64,000 nucleotides of DNA, taken from contig NC_088302.1 of the NCBI RefSeq assembly GCF_032854445.1, positions 39,562,191-39,626,190 of the forward strand, read 5' to 3'. Shown here piece by piece: positions 1-42,774 of the stretch (position 1 is its first letter; each line of letters opens with the position of its first letter). The stretch comes from Liolophura sinensis. Taxonomy: Eukaryota > Mollusca > Polyplacophora > Chitonida > Chitonidae. A program made the position numbers and the translations under genes. Below the pieces are notes generated by a model. That model ran no database searches, was not told the DNA's origin, and was given only the letters and a program-made list of their open reading frames with translations.

Positions 1-76
1 AAGCCAGGGTACAGCCAGGAGGAGGTTTGGGGGGAGTTAGGAGAGGGGGGCTTGAGAAGGGGAGGAGGGGGGGGGG
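1..76. repeat. G-rich low-complexity / possible G-quadruplex tract
   Basis: Repeated GG, GGGGGG and GGGGGGGGGG runs on the plus strand (aggaggtttggggggag at the left). Confidence 0.6.
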
Positions 77-655
77 TTCTAATCAGATGAATGGATTTAT
101 ACACATGAAAACTATTTTTCAATGAAAATTACCTTCTTACTCTGAACAATAAAAGTATTACACAGTTTACTGTACACTTTATCAAGCTAACAAAACCTTC
201 CTGCACTGGCGCCTTTATCAACACTTCACAAATCTGAACCAGAAGCTCCTCTGGATGTTTATCCACCTTTTTGTGCAAAATACAGAAAATGTAACAACAA
301 ATGTAACAAAACATGTAACAAACAAATCTGTAAAAATGATGAGAAAATGTAAAATCTAATGCTTACATGTTCAAAATATAACCAGACTATGTCAACAATA
401 AAGAAAATGTGTGATCCAAATTGTGAAGCTCTAGAGTAAATTGTAAATAATTCTAGAGTTGACACAAGTACACTGTTTGATTGTAACAAAGCCACAATCA
501 CAGCCGCACATTGTGAGTGCATCTTGTTAACCAAGATGCGCTCTTGCAAAAGTGAAATCAACATACACTCACAAAGGGGCATAAAAAATTGAATAAAACA
601 CAGAGAGCAAAACAACAGGGTAAAGTAAATCACAAGATTTAAGTATAAAGTACAT

Positions 656-661
656 TTTATT
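656..661 (-). terminator. Candidate poly(A) signal of the MET-like gene
   Basis: TTTATT on the plus strand, so AATAAA in the transcript, about 1 kb past the stop codon. An alternative lies at 1493-1498. Confidence 0.25.
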
Positions 662-1688
662 TTGCATATACACATGAATAATGCAGTGTACTGTATAATG
701 TATTAAAAGTAGTGCCCATTGGATATATATACATATATATATACACACATATACATACACATGTAATAGAAACTCTATAATGTAAATGAAGAGAAGATTT
801 TAAAATACAAATGTAAAATGTAGAATCTGCCACAAGGTAATAGTTCACCTGTATGAGGAGGAATGGACAGAACGACAACTGGCAGTGTCGTCAGTAGTGA
901 TCAGTCTTTATCTACAAAATGACAATACTTTAAAGTATACAGTTATATTTATCAAACAAGTATAAAAGATCTGCTCAACAATTTAGAGGTAAAACTTTTG
1001 AATAAAGCCCCCTGATTGATTCTGTCCAAAAAACGAATCAACATTAGAAAAATCAGCACCAGTTGGAAAACTAAGGTAAAGGGAATAAGTGAGGCACAAC
1101 GCTGTTATTGGATATTGAACCGTCGTTCATCCATGGCAGAGATGATTCAACAATCATCATGCGAGAATATCTGCCCTCAAACAACAGCCAACAGCCACCA
1201 GCCACTTGCTAAGACTGCTTTTCATGCACCGTTGCATTCACTGGCCATGACCAGGGAATGTTGAATTTGTTTCGACTTAATCATCTCTTGGAGCCTGCGG
1301 GGACCGCTGGTGGAGGGTTGTCAGCCCCTCACCAGCCCTGTGAGAACCAAATATCTTCACCTTCCACTTTTAAGCCTGAGTTTCATACAGCCGGTAGATG
1401 AGCACTGGTAACTGGTTGTCAAGCCAACCTGGGACTGCGATTCGATTGTTCTCATGAAATTGGATTCACAGGTGGTGCTTGGAAAAGTTGAATTTATTTC
1501 AACTTTACTGGTGTTCATGTCTGGTAACCATGTTTCCAGATCACATGCAGAGACACTGGTAGCCCTCACCAGCTGTACAAGAGCCAGGCTTTAGCACTAC
1601 TTCCCACTCTGGAGTAACAGTTCTTGAAAATATCAATATTATATGTAGTCCATATAATAAGGTACAAGAGCCTATCCACGTAGACACA

Positions 1689-30504
<28,816 letters not shown>

Positions 30505-31163
30505 GTTTTTATCCTTCAGATTTCCACAGATACACCATTTACTGTCATAGCAGCTTTCAAAACACTATTCTATATTTTACAGACAAACACAAGTGACTGA
30601 AACACTGAAATGCTGGCCTTCACTTACAGTAAGTGTAAGTTTTCATGTAAAATCTTAAATATCTTTTACTTCCACGTAGTCCTGGAAAGTGTTTCACAAT
30701 CTTAGTTTGAGGCTTAGAGATAATGCATGTAATAATTGTAAATAAAATTTTTCACACCTCCATGGATTTTGCTTGAATAATTGGGCCAGTGTGTTGTTTT
30801 CTTTCTTTTTTTTTAAATCAAATCTTGTTTCACATAAATAACCTAAGTATCCATGTGCAAGGTTTCAAAAAATGTGTACTCAAAAACAGAATCTACCAAC
30901 ATTAAAACCAATATCACCATATAAAGAATTATAACACAACAACAAGATATGATTAAACTTTAAAAAAAATGTTAAGATAACAACAGAGATAAATTTAAAA
31001 AGACACAAAGCATCAAGGAACATGCAGGTGTGAACATGTGTATCTGATGCTGAATAGAATAGATTGGTCTTGAACATTAATCTGGTTTCAGACTGCTTCA
31101 TGGTCATGATTGTAAACCCATCATGATGTTAACCCATTCTTCTGTTCTCTGTTCAGATCTTTG

Positions 31164-31180
31164 CCTGGAAAGAGAAAAAT
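31164..31180 (-). promoter_or_regulatory. Candidate splice acceptor of a 5' UTR exon of the MET-like gene
   Basis: On the minus strand tttttctctttccag precedes GCAAAGATCTG, the best acceptor upstream of the start codon. The exon could run to the ATG at 30504. Not provable without transcripts. Confidence 0.3.
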
Positions 31181-31534
31181 ATTCATTTTTAGTGATTTGT
31201 TTATGTATACAAAATGACCATCAAGCCTGAATTTATTTATTTAATAAATATTATCCATAACTTTGTTTGCATACATGCATAAGAAGAAAATATATTTATA
31301 TAAATACATGTATATTTAATTCTTAAGAACATTGTACGTGTACATGTAAATCTTTCGCTAAACTACGACAACTGAAGACACCTGCAATGACAGAGTACCC
31401 AGTCATATTTTACTGACACAGAGCCAACCAGTCCTGTTTCCTTCCTCTTACCTCTGAGTGCTGAAAGTCAAGCAAGGCAGCAACAAGTGACCAATAAAAC
31501 ATACCAGTAGAAACATAGCACATAACATTTTTTT

Positions 31535-31770
31535 TAGTGAGTGAGTAAGAGTTTTGGGATTCAACATTGTACTTAACAATATTTCAGTCATATGACAATG
31601 AAGGAGTCCTTAGAGGGAAGGTAATGTGCTCCCTTGTTGCAGGACGGATTTCCACTGCTCTATTATCTCCTGCTGCTTCACTGAGACGCCTTGCTGAAGG
31701 CAAGTGAGCCATCCCGCCTGAACCATTATACTGATACGGGTCAACCAATCAATGCACTATCCCCTTATAG
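31535..31770 (-). mobile_element. SINE-B copy, head truncated
   Basis: Closely parallels 45920-46165: tgagtgagtaagagttttgg, attgtacttaacaatatttc, cagtcatatgacaatgaagg, ttatactgatacgggtcaac. The tRNA-like end is missing. Confidence 0.75.
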
Positions 31771-33297
31771 TGTCTACATAAGGTTTTGAAGACTAACTTG
31801 CATTACATGTATTCAGGTATGAGCTCTACAACAGAAATTTTATAATAACTTATCTCCATCAGATAACATTTCTTTAATAGTATCAGTACATGCAATATGT
31901 TTTTGGTTGTTTTTGTTGAGGATTTAGGGTAACTTTACAGGTGGAGGAACCTGAAGGGCCCAGAACAAACCCTTTTAATAATAGTTTAAGGCATCCTAGG
32001 ACGCTCCTCAAATAAAGTGTGCCACTTAAATACACCTGACGTCATCAAAAGTCTTGAGAGAATGAATTATTAAGTGTGCAAATCACACTCCTGGTCTTAG
32101 CAAGGAGCGAGATAATCACACTCTTGCTCACAAAAAAAGGGCAATGGCATGCGACAAACGCTCTGACAGCTCAGAGTTAGGAAGAGCTTGATTTGAACTT
32201 GTATATTGGTCATGAAGGGGTTGATCAGCTGCGACAACAATAATGCTGTAACCAGGACTTTATACGGTCAAGTACATGTAAGTCACTGTTTGGAACAAAC
32301 TTTATTTACATTCCAAACACGAAAATCAATATAGCAACATCGCTTTTCCTAGTTTTAGGCCCGTAAAGTCTCAGATGTGCTGATTTTGCGATTAAATCAC
32401 TAAATTTATGATACAAAAAAATGTTAGTTGTTGTGGTCACTTGTTTTGGGTGTTTTGTATTTTAGGCATACTCTGTACAATCAAGAAAACATCCGGCGCA
32501 ATGTAAAACTATGGTGAAGTACTTAGCTACTACAACCCATCGAATCACAGAGCTTGAGTATAGAGGAACTCATGAGTGATATTCTCACAGATGATCAACT
32601 GATACAACTGCTGAGCTGGGACTAGGAAGTTATAACTTAATTCCTCTACATCCTTCTCACAGTCTCCGAGACCACTTGACCTGTATACCCACCAGTACTG
32701 TAACTGCCTGTCACAGTACTATACCCTATACAACATGACAAAGGCAATAAGTCGCCCCTATGACTATATACCAGATAAAGAGAACTAGAGAGCTGTTTAA
32801 TAACATTCACACCATGATATGTTAACCGCTGAAATTTTGAATCCTATATACAGATACGCTGTCCATGTTGTGTACTATATGCCCATGTACATTTCATTTG
32901 GGTATCATTTTTATCAACAAAACAAATAACCAGTGGTACATGTTCAGCATTTGAATAATTGAATAAAATATACATGTATATGTTCATATTTATATATACA
33001 TATAAAAAATTAGAATGATCTTTGGCAAAAGTTACATGTACATTTACATGCTGGACTTAGTGCTGTTTTAACTGCATCATTATGTATATATGTAAACAAA
33101 CCATTAGACTCTGTCTCACTGTACAAAGCATATATTAAAATGTTGTTTAAGATAATGAAAAACATCCTACCCAAAAAATGTTTTCTTTTAATAAAATCAG
33201 CCCACATTTTGAACTTATTTTTTTTTCTAATTTTACATTTTTTCACTTAAAACTCGCTGCAGCTGAGATAATGTTCAGCAAATGTGAAATCTAACTA

Positions 33298-33540
33298 GTT
33301 AACAATTTGATTGGTGTTTAAGTCCTCACTCAAAAATAGTTCATTCAAACAGCAGCATTATGGTGCAAGGAAACCAGAACAATCCCAGGAGAAACTGATG
33401 ACCCTCTGCAGGTTGCTGCAGGCCTTCTCACGTACAAATGGAGAAACCAACCTGAACTGGACTCTCACAGACTGCATTAGCGAGACAATCCTGAGTCACT
33501 GTGCTGTGCTAGCATGCTAACCACACCGGCACAGAGGCTA
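33298..33540 (-). mobile_element. SINE-A copy, nearly full length, diverged
   Basis: Retains the body and a degraded tRNA-like end (tgtgctagcatgctaaccac). Confidence 0.75.
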
Positions 33541-36445
33541 AATCAGGTCTTCAGAAAGGAAGTGGTATATATGCTAAATTAGTTAAATAAAGAAGAACTT
33601 TCAGATGTAATACCCATAGAATCTACATGTAATCTTCAGAAAATGACATAAAACTAAACCTGAATAATAAATTGACCTATATTTACATGTACCTTGTGTG
33701 ACCAAACTTCACAAATTTAATTTTTAAACCTGTAAACAACCAACTTTCAATTTTGACCTGGTGATTGGTGCAGTAATACATGATGATGTGGTTAGTTTTG
33801 ATTCTGTAAAAGATGGTCTTGATAGCTTGATGAGTCAGTGTTGTTGCCCAAAGCCGAGTTGTGTGTTTAGATTCCAGCTTAAGGATTAAGAAAGTAGTAG
33901 TGGTCAGTACTGTATTTGCCCTGAAAATCCGCCTTTCCCACTCTGACCCCAAACTACATGCATTTAACACCGCACAGACACTAATTCTGTACATATTCTA
34001 AAGAAGAAAAAATCATGTATTAAGATTTGTGGAAGTGGGACACTGTCTCCAAGTACATGTACAGTAGGTGTAGGCCATGGGCCCTCTTTCACAAAACTTT
34101 TATAAATCAATTTTTTGCAACATTCAAAGTTTAAACCTAAAAAAGATGTACAGAAACAAACTTAAATTTAACAGCTTTAAAAGTTTATTAATTCTATCAT
34201 ACTAAAGTATTCTACAAAGGCTTTATAAACTTTCACTGGTGAGTAACCAGTAACACTTGAACTCCTGAACAAATTTCGCAGTGGAAAAAATTTGAGTAAA
34301 AAATTATTATACAGGTGTGGTTTATGCGCTTTGCCACAAATGTTGAAAATGAAGAAACGTGTTGTGTTCTTTTCATCACTTTAGTACTTCCATTGAATAC
34401 ACAGAATAATATGCCCCTAGATATGCTATGTAGAACTGCATGCACAATGAATGGTAACCAGGCGAATTAAGATAATGATTTTGTCCTCATTGTATGCTGA
34501 GAAGAGCAAATACAGCTGTACATGTAATCTGCTAACCATGAGGGTACAAGGTTTAGAATATGAACAGACAATATGTCAGGTGGCATTTAAGTAGCCCCAT
34601 ACAGCGGGGCATCCTAACCCACAAACATCTCTCAAACATCACCATAAGCCAATCCTTAGTGGGAACATTCTGACTGCTTGCCACTACAAATTATCAATAG
34701 TACTATGTTCCACTGATATTCACAATGTAAGTACATATATACTGCCAGCCAATCCTGTCATTTTGATTACCAACCATAGTACATGTACAAACTATGGTTG
34801 TACACACAAAAATGTCAGGCATCAACCTGTATATTTATATGTAAGTAATATAGCCCCATATTACATATATATCACTTCATACCTACTCCAGTATAACCAT
34901 AAGTTCAAGTAAGAAGTCATAACAGCAAGAGCTCTTTTATAGCACATAATAGTTTTCACTAAATTCATCATTTATTATTGCTCTGCCCGAATCTCCATGT
35001 GGCCTACGTACCATGCAGTAGTTGATACATTCTCTGTAAAGCCAATATTTCAAACACTGCATTCTGACCAGTTCACCACAGATGTGACATAATACAAAAT
35101 ATGGCTTAGAAACCTTTGCCAATGTTAACAGCATACACTGCAGAATTTTCCTTCTTTCAACTTCTGATACATGTACATGTATGTTACATCACAATTAAAG
35201 TATATGAGGAGGAAGTATCATTGATAGCTTTCAACGATGGATTCAATTATGCTGTTTATTTTACCTATCAGTTCCAGCTATCATAACAAATGTCAAATGA
35301 TGAATGAAAAATAAGACAACTTGTTATTCTATATGCACCAACACCATGCTGAAGCCACACCATATTTATGTGATTCACATTACGCTACAATTCAGACCTT
35401 TAGACTTATCAATAATAGCTACTACAACTTGAACAGCTTGTCAAACCATCTGAAATCTATAACATCCATTTCATTATTCAAGACTTGGAGAAGATCTGAA
35501 ATGATACACTGCCGAAATCAGTGTCACATACTTTTGTTCACTCTCTATAGTAATAACAGATCATGGGGTGTAACCTACATGTATATTCACCAGCTATATA
35601 TTATTAAATTAGTGACCTCTTATATGTTAAGTTTCCAGTTTCAAGGAATATTCCTTTTATAAGGTTGCCAGCTTATTTAATTTAACTAACTGGGATAAAA
35701 CAACCCCCATGGCGTTTTTAGCCTCTTAGATATTACTTCATACTACTTATCAGTCTTGCGAATTTATGCTTCTTGCATGTAACGTTCATTTATTGTATTA
35801 TTTACTTTCTTAACATATTCTCGTAAATGATTAAATCGAATCAATTACTTTTAATTTATTTGTAAAAAGTTGAGTTATTAATTTTACAACAATGACTATT
35901 TAAACGTCTGGACATGTATCAATTCCTTTTTATCTGTGAGACTGCATCAAGAATCGTGTAATCAATCAACACTGGTGACAGAGGCGGACTGACGTACAAC
36001 GCATGGAATGTCACCCCTATCATAATATCGATGAATCCATTTACAAAAACAATAACTCCTTAGTAATGTCTCTCTAACGAAAAGTTCACCGATGTTTAAC
36101 TCACGCATAAAGCTGACAAATTACGAACGTTACAATCGATGTTGTAGAAACAGATGTGAAGCTGTAATCGCCACATAATGTGTCAGCCATTGACCCAGGC
36201 CCACTCGGATCTTCCCAAATCCCGACAAGTGCTAGCTCACACCACCCAAAAAGTTTATGCTCTTACCCTCCCTACCTTGAAAACAGCGAGGACACTCGGG
36301 TTAATGACTTCTCCATCATTCAACCTGACTTCACTTGTATGTTTAAGAACTTTTTTCTTCATCTCTCTGATTCTTTTCGTAAAGAAAATCACGGAGCAGG
36401 CATCCTAGCTGCTCTTTCGGAAACTCATCACAGAGTACCGGCTGG

Positions 36446-36453
36446 TGACGTCA
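36446..36453. promoter_or_regulatory. CRE palindrome TGACGTCA beside an ETS-like site
   Basis: ggtgacgtcatccggaaaag combines a perfect CRE with CCGGAAA in a locally GC-richer stretch (about 36400-36500), about 6 kb upstream of the MET start codon. It is a promoter candidate for that gene. Confidence 0.35.
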
Positions 36454-38206
36454 TCCGGAAAAGTTTGTGCGGGTGACTCGTACGTTGCCCTTGGCCCACA
36501 CGTTTTATTCATGAGTCAAGCCTGCAATGCACGTGGAGCTTACATATAAATTGTACAGGGCATACACGATATTCAGTCCTCCCACACCCTTTAATCGCAA
36601 ACAAACAGAAATGAAACAAATGACTTTTACCTTTAATTCTGTTAGTCGGCAAGCATAATTATAAAACATTTCATTGATGGCAGATAGCGACAGGCTTTAA
36701 TGTTATCTTACACGTGCATGTAAGCTATTTTAACAGTAGGCCTAACGGGTATATGCGGCCTAAAATGACGCATGGATAGGCTAATTGTGGGCAACAAAGC
36801 GGCATGTAAGCATCAAGGCACACGTGCTTGTTCTTTTTGGATTAAAGCACGCTACGCTAATGCATAATGGTCTGTAACGTCTCTTTCAGCATTGTTTTTA
36901 TCTGGGATTAATGTAGCGGTTATATTAGTCCCAGCTTTAGTAGAGCATGTCCTAACGGTGTTTAATTTATGCACTGTAGCGTGCTGGCCGCTGCATAGCC
37001 GATGCCAAAAATTATAAGATTTTAATTTAATCAATTGTTTTTCCATTGCTATATGCATTAATAATTCTACAATGATGGCCAATTTGTGGGTGGATGAAAC
37101 GCAAGTGCCGGGAAAAAACCACAGACGTTTGGCGAGTAACTGACCCATGTGTAACACATGCATACATGTAATTTAGGAGCTTGTCATACTGGTGGAAGGC
37201 AAGTGGTCTCGGCCATGCATGCATAGCCCTCTCCGTGAAATGTAGATAGTGCTGCCATATTGTTATATTACACTGTGCCGACCAAAAGTGTCAGGATTTC
37301 TTAATTAAATGTCTCGGGTATATGTGACACGACCCAGACAACCTTTGTAGGGCACCCATACATGTTTCCACTGTATGGCCTTTCGGAATTTGATGTATTA
37401 TATAGCAACTATCAGTCCATGCAATAAATCCAGTGTGAGGATACCGAAAAGTTGGCCTGTGTCGCCTTATACCAGCCAAAGGATTCAAAGACCTTATATG
37501 AAGATATTGAATCACCTCAATGTGACCAAAAAACTTTATACGAAACTGTCTTAATTCACAAATACATTCAGATTTGAAATGACAGTATACCCTTGTAGAC
37601 CAGTAGGCCTATATGTATTTCCACATCTAACTTTAGTAATGATATCTGCATACACACACGGGATAAAGAAAAGAGCCAACATCAAGAAAAGTAACAATCT
37701 CCAGCAAGAAATAGGTCACCCAAGCACCGTAACGGTACATCCTATATTCATTTACAACACCATACATGCCTCAAATTTATGTACTGAATAAATACATCCA
37801 AGTAACCACCGAAAACTGTATGTAGGCCTAGCTTAATTAACAAGACATCTGTGTAGCTCCAGCCGCCGATTTCGTTCTCTAATTGTTCCTATACTAGGGA
37901 AAACATAAAAACGTTTAGTCACTGCCTGCTCACAAACACAAAACGGAATTGAAAAAAAAACACTACCGGTACTAAGAAAAAACCGAAAGAAATTGTCATC
38001 AGGGCATCCCTCAGATTACCCAAAGATTGTGTCAAATAGCTCTGAGTGCGGCTAGAAATCTACCACGTACCAACGAAACCTGCAATCCGCTGAACACCCG
38101 GATCAAGGAACATAAATCATCCAAGGATAAAATCCATGGAAAATCAGCATGGAGTCATGTGCCATGTATATCATCTCCAACCATGTGTGCAATCTGAAAC
38201 ACAAAG

Positions 38207-38440
38207 TACACTTTAATTAATGTTAAATTTAACAGGAAGTGTGTATGCATTCTGTTATTATACACAATATTGTGTCATATTCAACAGAATATCCTGCTGG
38301 TCTAATAGAATGGTTGTGCTGAACTAATGGAATATGTGCGTTATATTTAACAGAATAATCTGCTACAATAACAGAATACATTCTAGCATCACTCAGAGTA
38401 CAGATTTTCTGTTAAAGTTAACAGATTCATTTTGAGTGTA
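38207..38440. mobile_element. MITE-like element with imperfect terminal inverted repeats
   Basis: The left end tacactttaattaatgttaa attlike block and the right end ...gttaaagttaacag to gagtgta are imperfect inverted repeats sharing TACACT and TTTAACAG. About 234 bp, no coding capacity. Confidence 0.45.
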
Positions 38441-38454
38441 AAATGGGACGCTCC

Positions 38455-38870
38455 GCGAAACCTGTATAGTCTCCTCGTGTAGAGATCAGCACGTACCGAG
38501 TCACGCACCATGCAACCATATATTTGGAACACAAACTACAAATGGAACACTCGCTTCATGTAGAGATTAGGCTTCGCCTATTCACCAATGCCTACAAAGT
38601 TCACCTGCGCAATCTGGGACACAGACTACAAATAAGACATTGGACCAATCCGGACTCGTCTCATGCAATCGGCGGACGACATTTATTAATCGCACATTTG
38701 TGGTATGTTATTTTGTACGTCACTATATTAGCGTGCCATTTTCCATTAAGCGCGATATCGTACAAGTATAACATCTTTATGAAACTGCGCGAAACCGTAA
38801 CTTTCCTTGGGCGTATTCCAGCTATGCATTTTTGGAACACAAACTACAAATGGGACAGGGGCTTCCGTGT
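38455..38870. repeat. Short direct repeats
   Basis: The phrase ggaacacaaactacaaatgg recurs at about 38526 and 38836, with a weaker copy near 38618. gcgaaacc-type text also recurs (38455, 38787). Confidence 0.5.
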
Positions 38871-40769
38871 CTAACCTTCTTTGAAGACTGCTATTCTTCA
38901 TCAATATGGTGTGTTCATGTACAAATGTATATATACGTGACATCTGGGGGTGTTCGTCGGTAAGTTACAAAAGGTCAGTGGTCTATACCCCGGCACTCCG
39001 TTATGTGTATCAGGTACATATTCTTGAGCATGACGTTAACGAACGATCAACTAAAAGACCGATAAACGTGCCAAGAGAAACCGCTCCTAGTAACCATTCT
39101 CAGCAAAAGTACAAAAAGTACAAAAGGGGCATATACATAATACCATCCGGATATGATATGTAGATATATGTGCCCAACGTCCTGGTGAGACATCACTATA
39201 CGATAATTCCGTGACCATTTAATCCCGCTTCACATAACTAAGAACATTCGTAATGTTCAAGCTTGTCATTTTATCTTCGCACTTTCGTTCACACATTTCC
39301 TGATCTATTTCCTATTTATATGTATACACATCCTGTGAAGCCTGTTTAATTTGATTGTTTATTGTTAATAAGTTTAAATTCACGAACTGACGATTTACTG
39401 GAGCCACTTTCGTGGCCTGCATGTTCAATGTATCTCCCACACCACATGGTCATATACACAAGATCCATGATGGCTATATACGTGTGAATTTGCCTCCATG
39501 TCTGGGATTTGAACCTCTTACACGCTCCACACTCCTCTGCACAAAACACGACAAGACAGTGGACAGTTTTGTAACGCTTGTGATACACATTTCCTAAAAA
39601 TCCAGTGAAGTTATCTTCACTGAGAATTGATTTTTTACACGGGGGACAACAGTGGTTCGTGCTTTTTTATGGCTACCGGTACATTACACAGCCCACAATA
39701 ATGTATTGTTGCACGTATGTAGCGCAACAAAATAACGCGAAAGGCAAAGAAAAAGTGAAGTATATGTCAGATTAAAGACACTGTTCATAAAAATAGTGCG
39801 ATTTATTTTCTTACATTTTTGTGAGCCTGGAACCATTGACGTCACATCAGGCTTTTGCCACTTAACACGCACAGACTGCTAAATTTCAACAATAAAAATG
39901 CATAAACATATCTATGAATGCATTCGCCGAATAGACCTAGAATCGAAACGATTGTACTTCAAGCAAAGTATGTGAATGTAACATCATTGGTACCCCCTGG
40001 GTCAACACATACCAGTGTTTCAAATCCATTTTACTCGGTTGGACAAATTCTAAATGGATTAATCCAACTATTTTCCTGATCAGTGGTTTAATGGTCTCAC
40101 CTCTGACATATAACTCATGTTTTCTTTGCCTTGAAAATGGTTAGGACTAGCTGTGGAACCATTTCCTGCGCACCAAAAGTTTTCCGGTCACATTTTCAAT
40201 TCACAGGACGAGATATTACCCAATAATGTGGACAGAGAGAGAGAGAGAGAAAGAAATAGTTCCAGCGGTACCAAAATGGTAACCGAAAGAAAAGACAATC
40301 ACTGTATGTTTATGTAACTCTTGGAAAACAGGGTAGGCACTTACTTGAAAATGCTGACGAAGATTTTCAAATAAAGAACTATCAACAGTCTGTCTTAGTA
40401 TAGGTGGACAGATGACTGATTGGAGCTTAATTGAAGATTTTGATGTATTTTACGAAATTCAAAGTACTACAGCAACTTATTTGTTACTATCATTAAATAT
40501 GCTCTGGTCAAATCAAATCTACAATTGACCATCTCGACGTAGAGGTCAGAACAGTGTCGTCGGAGGTCGTATATGTCTTGGTGAGAACTCCAACCCAAAG
40601 CTCACATGGCTCACTGTCATGGGCATTTTTAGATATTGCAGTCAATAGCGCTGTTACAGCTCTATATGCGATACTACGGGGAACTATACCAGGATCGACC
40701 TCTGTGAGCCAATAAAATTTCCTCGTATAAGCGTAGCCACATCAATGAGAGTTGCAAATCTACCAACCC

Positions 40770-41185
40770 ATTTAATCAGAATACTAAACAAGCCTGCCCA
40801 TTTACCCAAAATGGTAAACTAGTCTGCACATTGAACAAAAGTGGTAACCAGTCTGCCCATATGATGAAGTGGTACACAATTCTGCCTATTTAACACGGTG
40901 GTATTACCAGTTTGCCTACTTAAACATAATGGTAAACTCAACTCAACCCTAATGGTAAACCTGAATTCCCACTCAACCAAAATGGCTGAACAATCTGTAC
41001 CTTAAACAAGAGGAGTAAACCGGTTTGTTCACCTGATAAATGTGTTACACCAGTCTGATTATTTAAACAGAGTGGTAAACCAGCCTGCACATTAAACAAG
41101 AGAGGTAAACCAGTTTGTTCACCTAATAAAAGTCTTACACCAGTCTGATTATTTAAACAGAAAGGTAAACCAGTCTGCCTTCTGA
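40770..41185. repeat. Degenerate minisatellite, about 35-bp unit
   Basis: Repeats of aaatggtaaaccagtctgcc and cattaaacaagaggtaaacc-type units downstream of furry. Confidence 0.75.
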
Positions 41186-42774
41186 ACAAGACGGGGATAC
41201 CATTTCATTTATTTTTGAAATGTCAACAAGAAGCACAGAATGCAATATTATTAAGTATTTGTTGCCATGAAGTATTTGATATCTCAATACTGTTCTACCA
41301 CCATGTGGCATCAGACCAGCACACAAGAAAAGTTTGACTAGAAAAGAAATGTAACAAACAAGACAATTAGATAACAACATTTCAGCTTAGTCCTGGCAGC
41401 AACTGTGACAATGGTACAACATATAGTTGCACTGGTCCAGACAAAAACAGGGACTCAAAAGCAAAACATATTTATTGTTGTTTTTGCACATTTTTACAAG
41501 CACTGTACAACAATACAGAAACATTAGCAATAGCACTTACAAAAACGATATTGTTACAAAAAATTCATAATATTTGTTGCTTGGCTGTGTAATCAGTCCC
41601 ATCTTCTCACATAGTGGTTAGAATGACAATACACGCCTGAGGTGAATGTGGTGAGTGTAACTACATGTAAGACAATATCCATTATCTACAAATACAGCAG
41701 CGTAGCGAATGGCGGACTATTCAAATGGGTGAATGTCTACGAACCAGTCAGTAAAACACATACATATCTTACACATGGCTGGAGGCCAGGGAAACTCATT
41801 TGGCATCCAAGTACGTATAGGTACAGATAAACGTCATGAAAGTCTTCCATGTTTTTGTCGCCTTCATCTAAGTAACAATAGTACAACAAAACATCTGAGG
41901 AGAGTAGAGTAGAGACACCTCATTCACAATCATGATGATTTCCATTCAAGAAATCCGCCAATCATTTTTTTGTCAACTACTCATAACAAACAGATTATTG
42001 GGAAAATTTATGTTTAATGTTAAATAAACAAGATTTACCACACTTAGGATTTGTTATACAAGAATAAATGTCTAGCAAGCTATACCATACCATTGCACTA
42101 TACAAAGTACAGGTGTCCCTCTACTACACATCTTGCACACTACCCTAAATACACAATAAACACCTGGATGTTCTGGGCTTTTCAAACCTATGGGATACTG
42201 GTTTTTCATCTTGGCTCAAGATGTACAATGAGTATATTTAACCTTTTGTACTCATGGGCTATTTAATCACAAACTTGATGTCCTGGTTTCATATTCCAGT
42301 GTCAGTTTATGTAACTCATGTCCTTCACAACAACAGTGTGTAACAAATCGTTCAGCTCATGTTTTCAGGACACCAAGCCCAACAAAGCACCAGAGATGAG
42401 CCAAACGGCATGAAGGTCAAATCAGCTCTAAGTAAAAGTGCGCAATACACAAACTTCTGGCACTTCTATAATACTCATTACAATATGTTTTGGAGATTCT
42501 TTACCACTCATCCTCGCATCTTTACACGTCAATATGTGCTTACTTCATCAGAGGATATCAAAGATCCCATAATCCCAGATTCTGTCTTCACAGGTGCCTT
42601 GTCAAGGTGCCTCACCTCTTTTGACCTGCCCGGGGTCATGTGCAGCCCCATCTGGGATATCAGCTCACAAGTATTTGGGACATGAGCGCCAAAAATCAGT
42701 GATATTTCTTCAGATCTTTGACATCAGCTTGTAGGACCTGGTATGTGAAGAAGGGTCATAGTACCTGAACCATG
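41186..42774. other. Distal 3' flank of furry
   Basis: No exon recognised. Minus-strand AATAAA motifs at 41208-41213 and 41471-41476 could serve furry if its 3' UTR is long. Confidence 0.4.

Larger units (their letters stand above)
1..1688. other. 3' flank / 3' UTR region of the MET-like gene
   Basis: No coding exon seen. A G-rich low-complexity block covers 1-76 and a TA/CA-rich stretch 720-765. AATAAA motifs on the minus strand occur at 1493-1498 and 656-661; either could be the poly(A) signal, but this cannot be decided from sequence. Confidence 0.5.
30505..36440. other. Upstream region of the MET-like gene
   Basis: No coding exon recognised. It holds SINE-B (31535-31770), a SINE-A (33298-33540) and AT-rich sequence. 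A CRE palindrome TGACGTCA lies at 32037-32044. Confidence 0.5.
36454..40760. other. Intergenic DNA between the MET-like gene and furry
   Basis: No gene recognised. A MITE-like element lies at 38207-38440 and small direct repeats at 38455-38870. A GA tract lies near 40230-40256 and another TGACGTCA at 39837-39844. Confidence 0.5.

Noticed and set aside
36180-36476. 98-residue plus-strand open frame
   Set aside because: No recognised domain and overlapping another open frame; more likely a GC-richer promoter patch.
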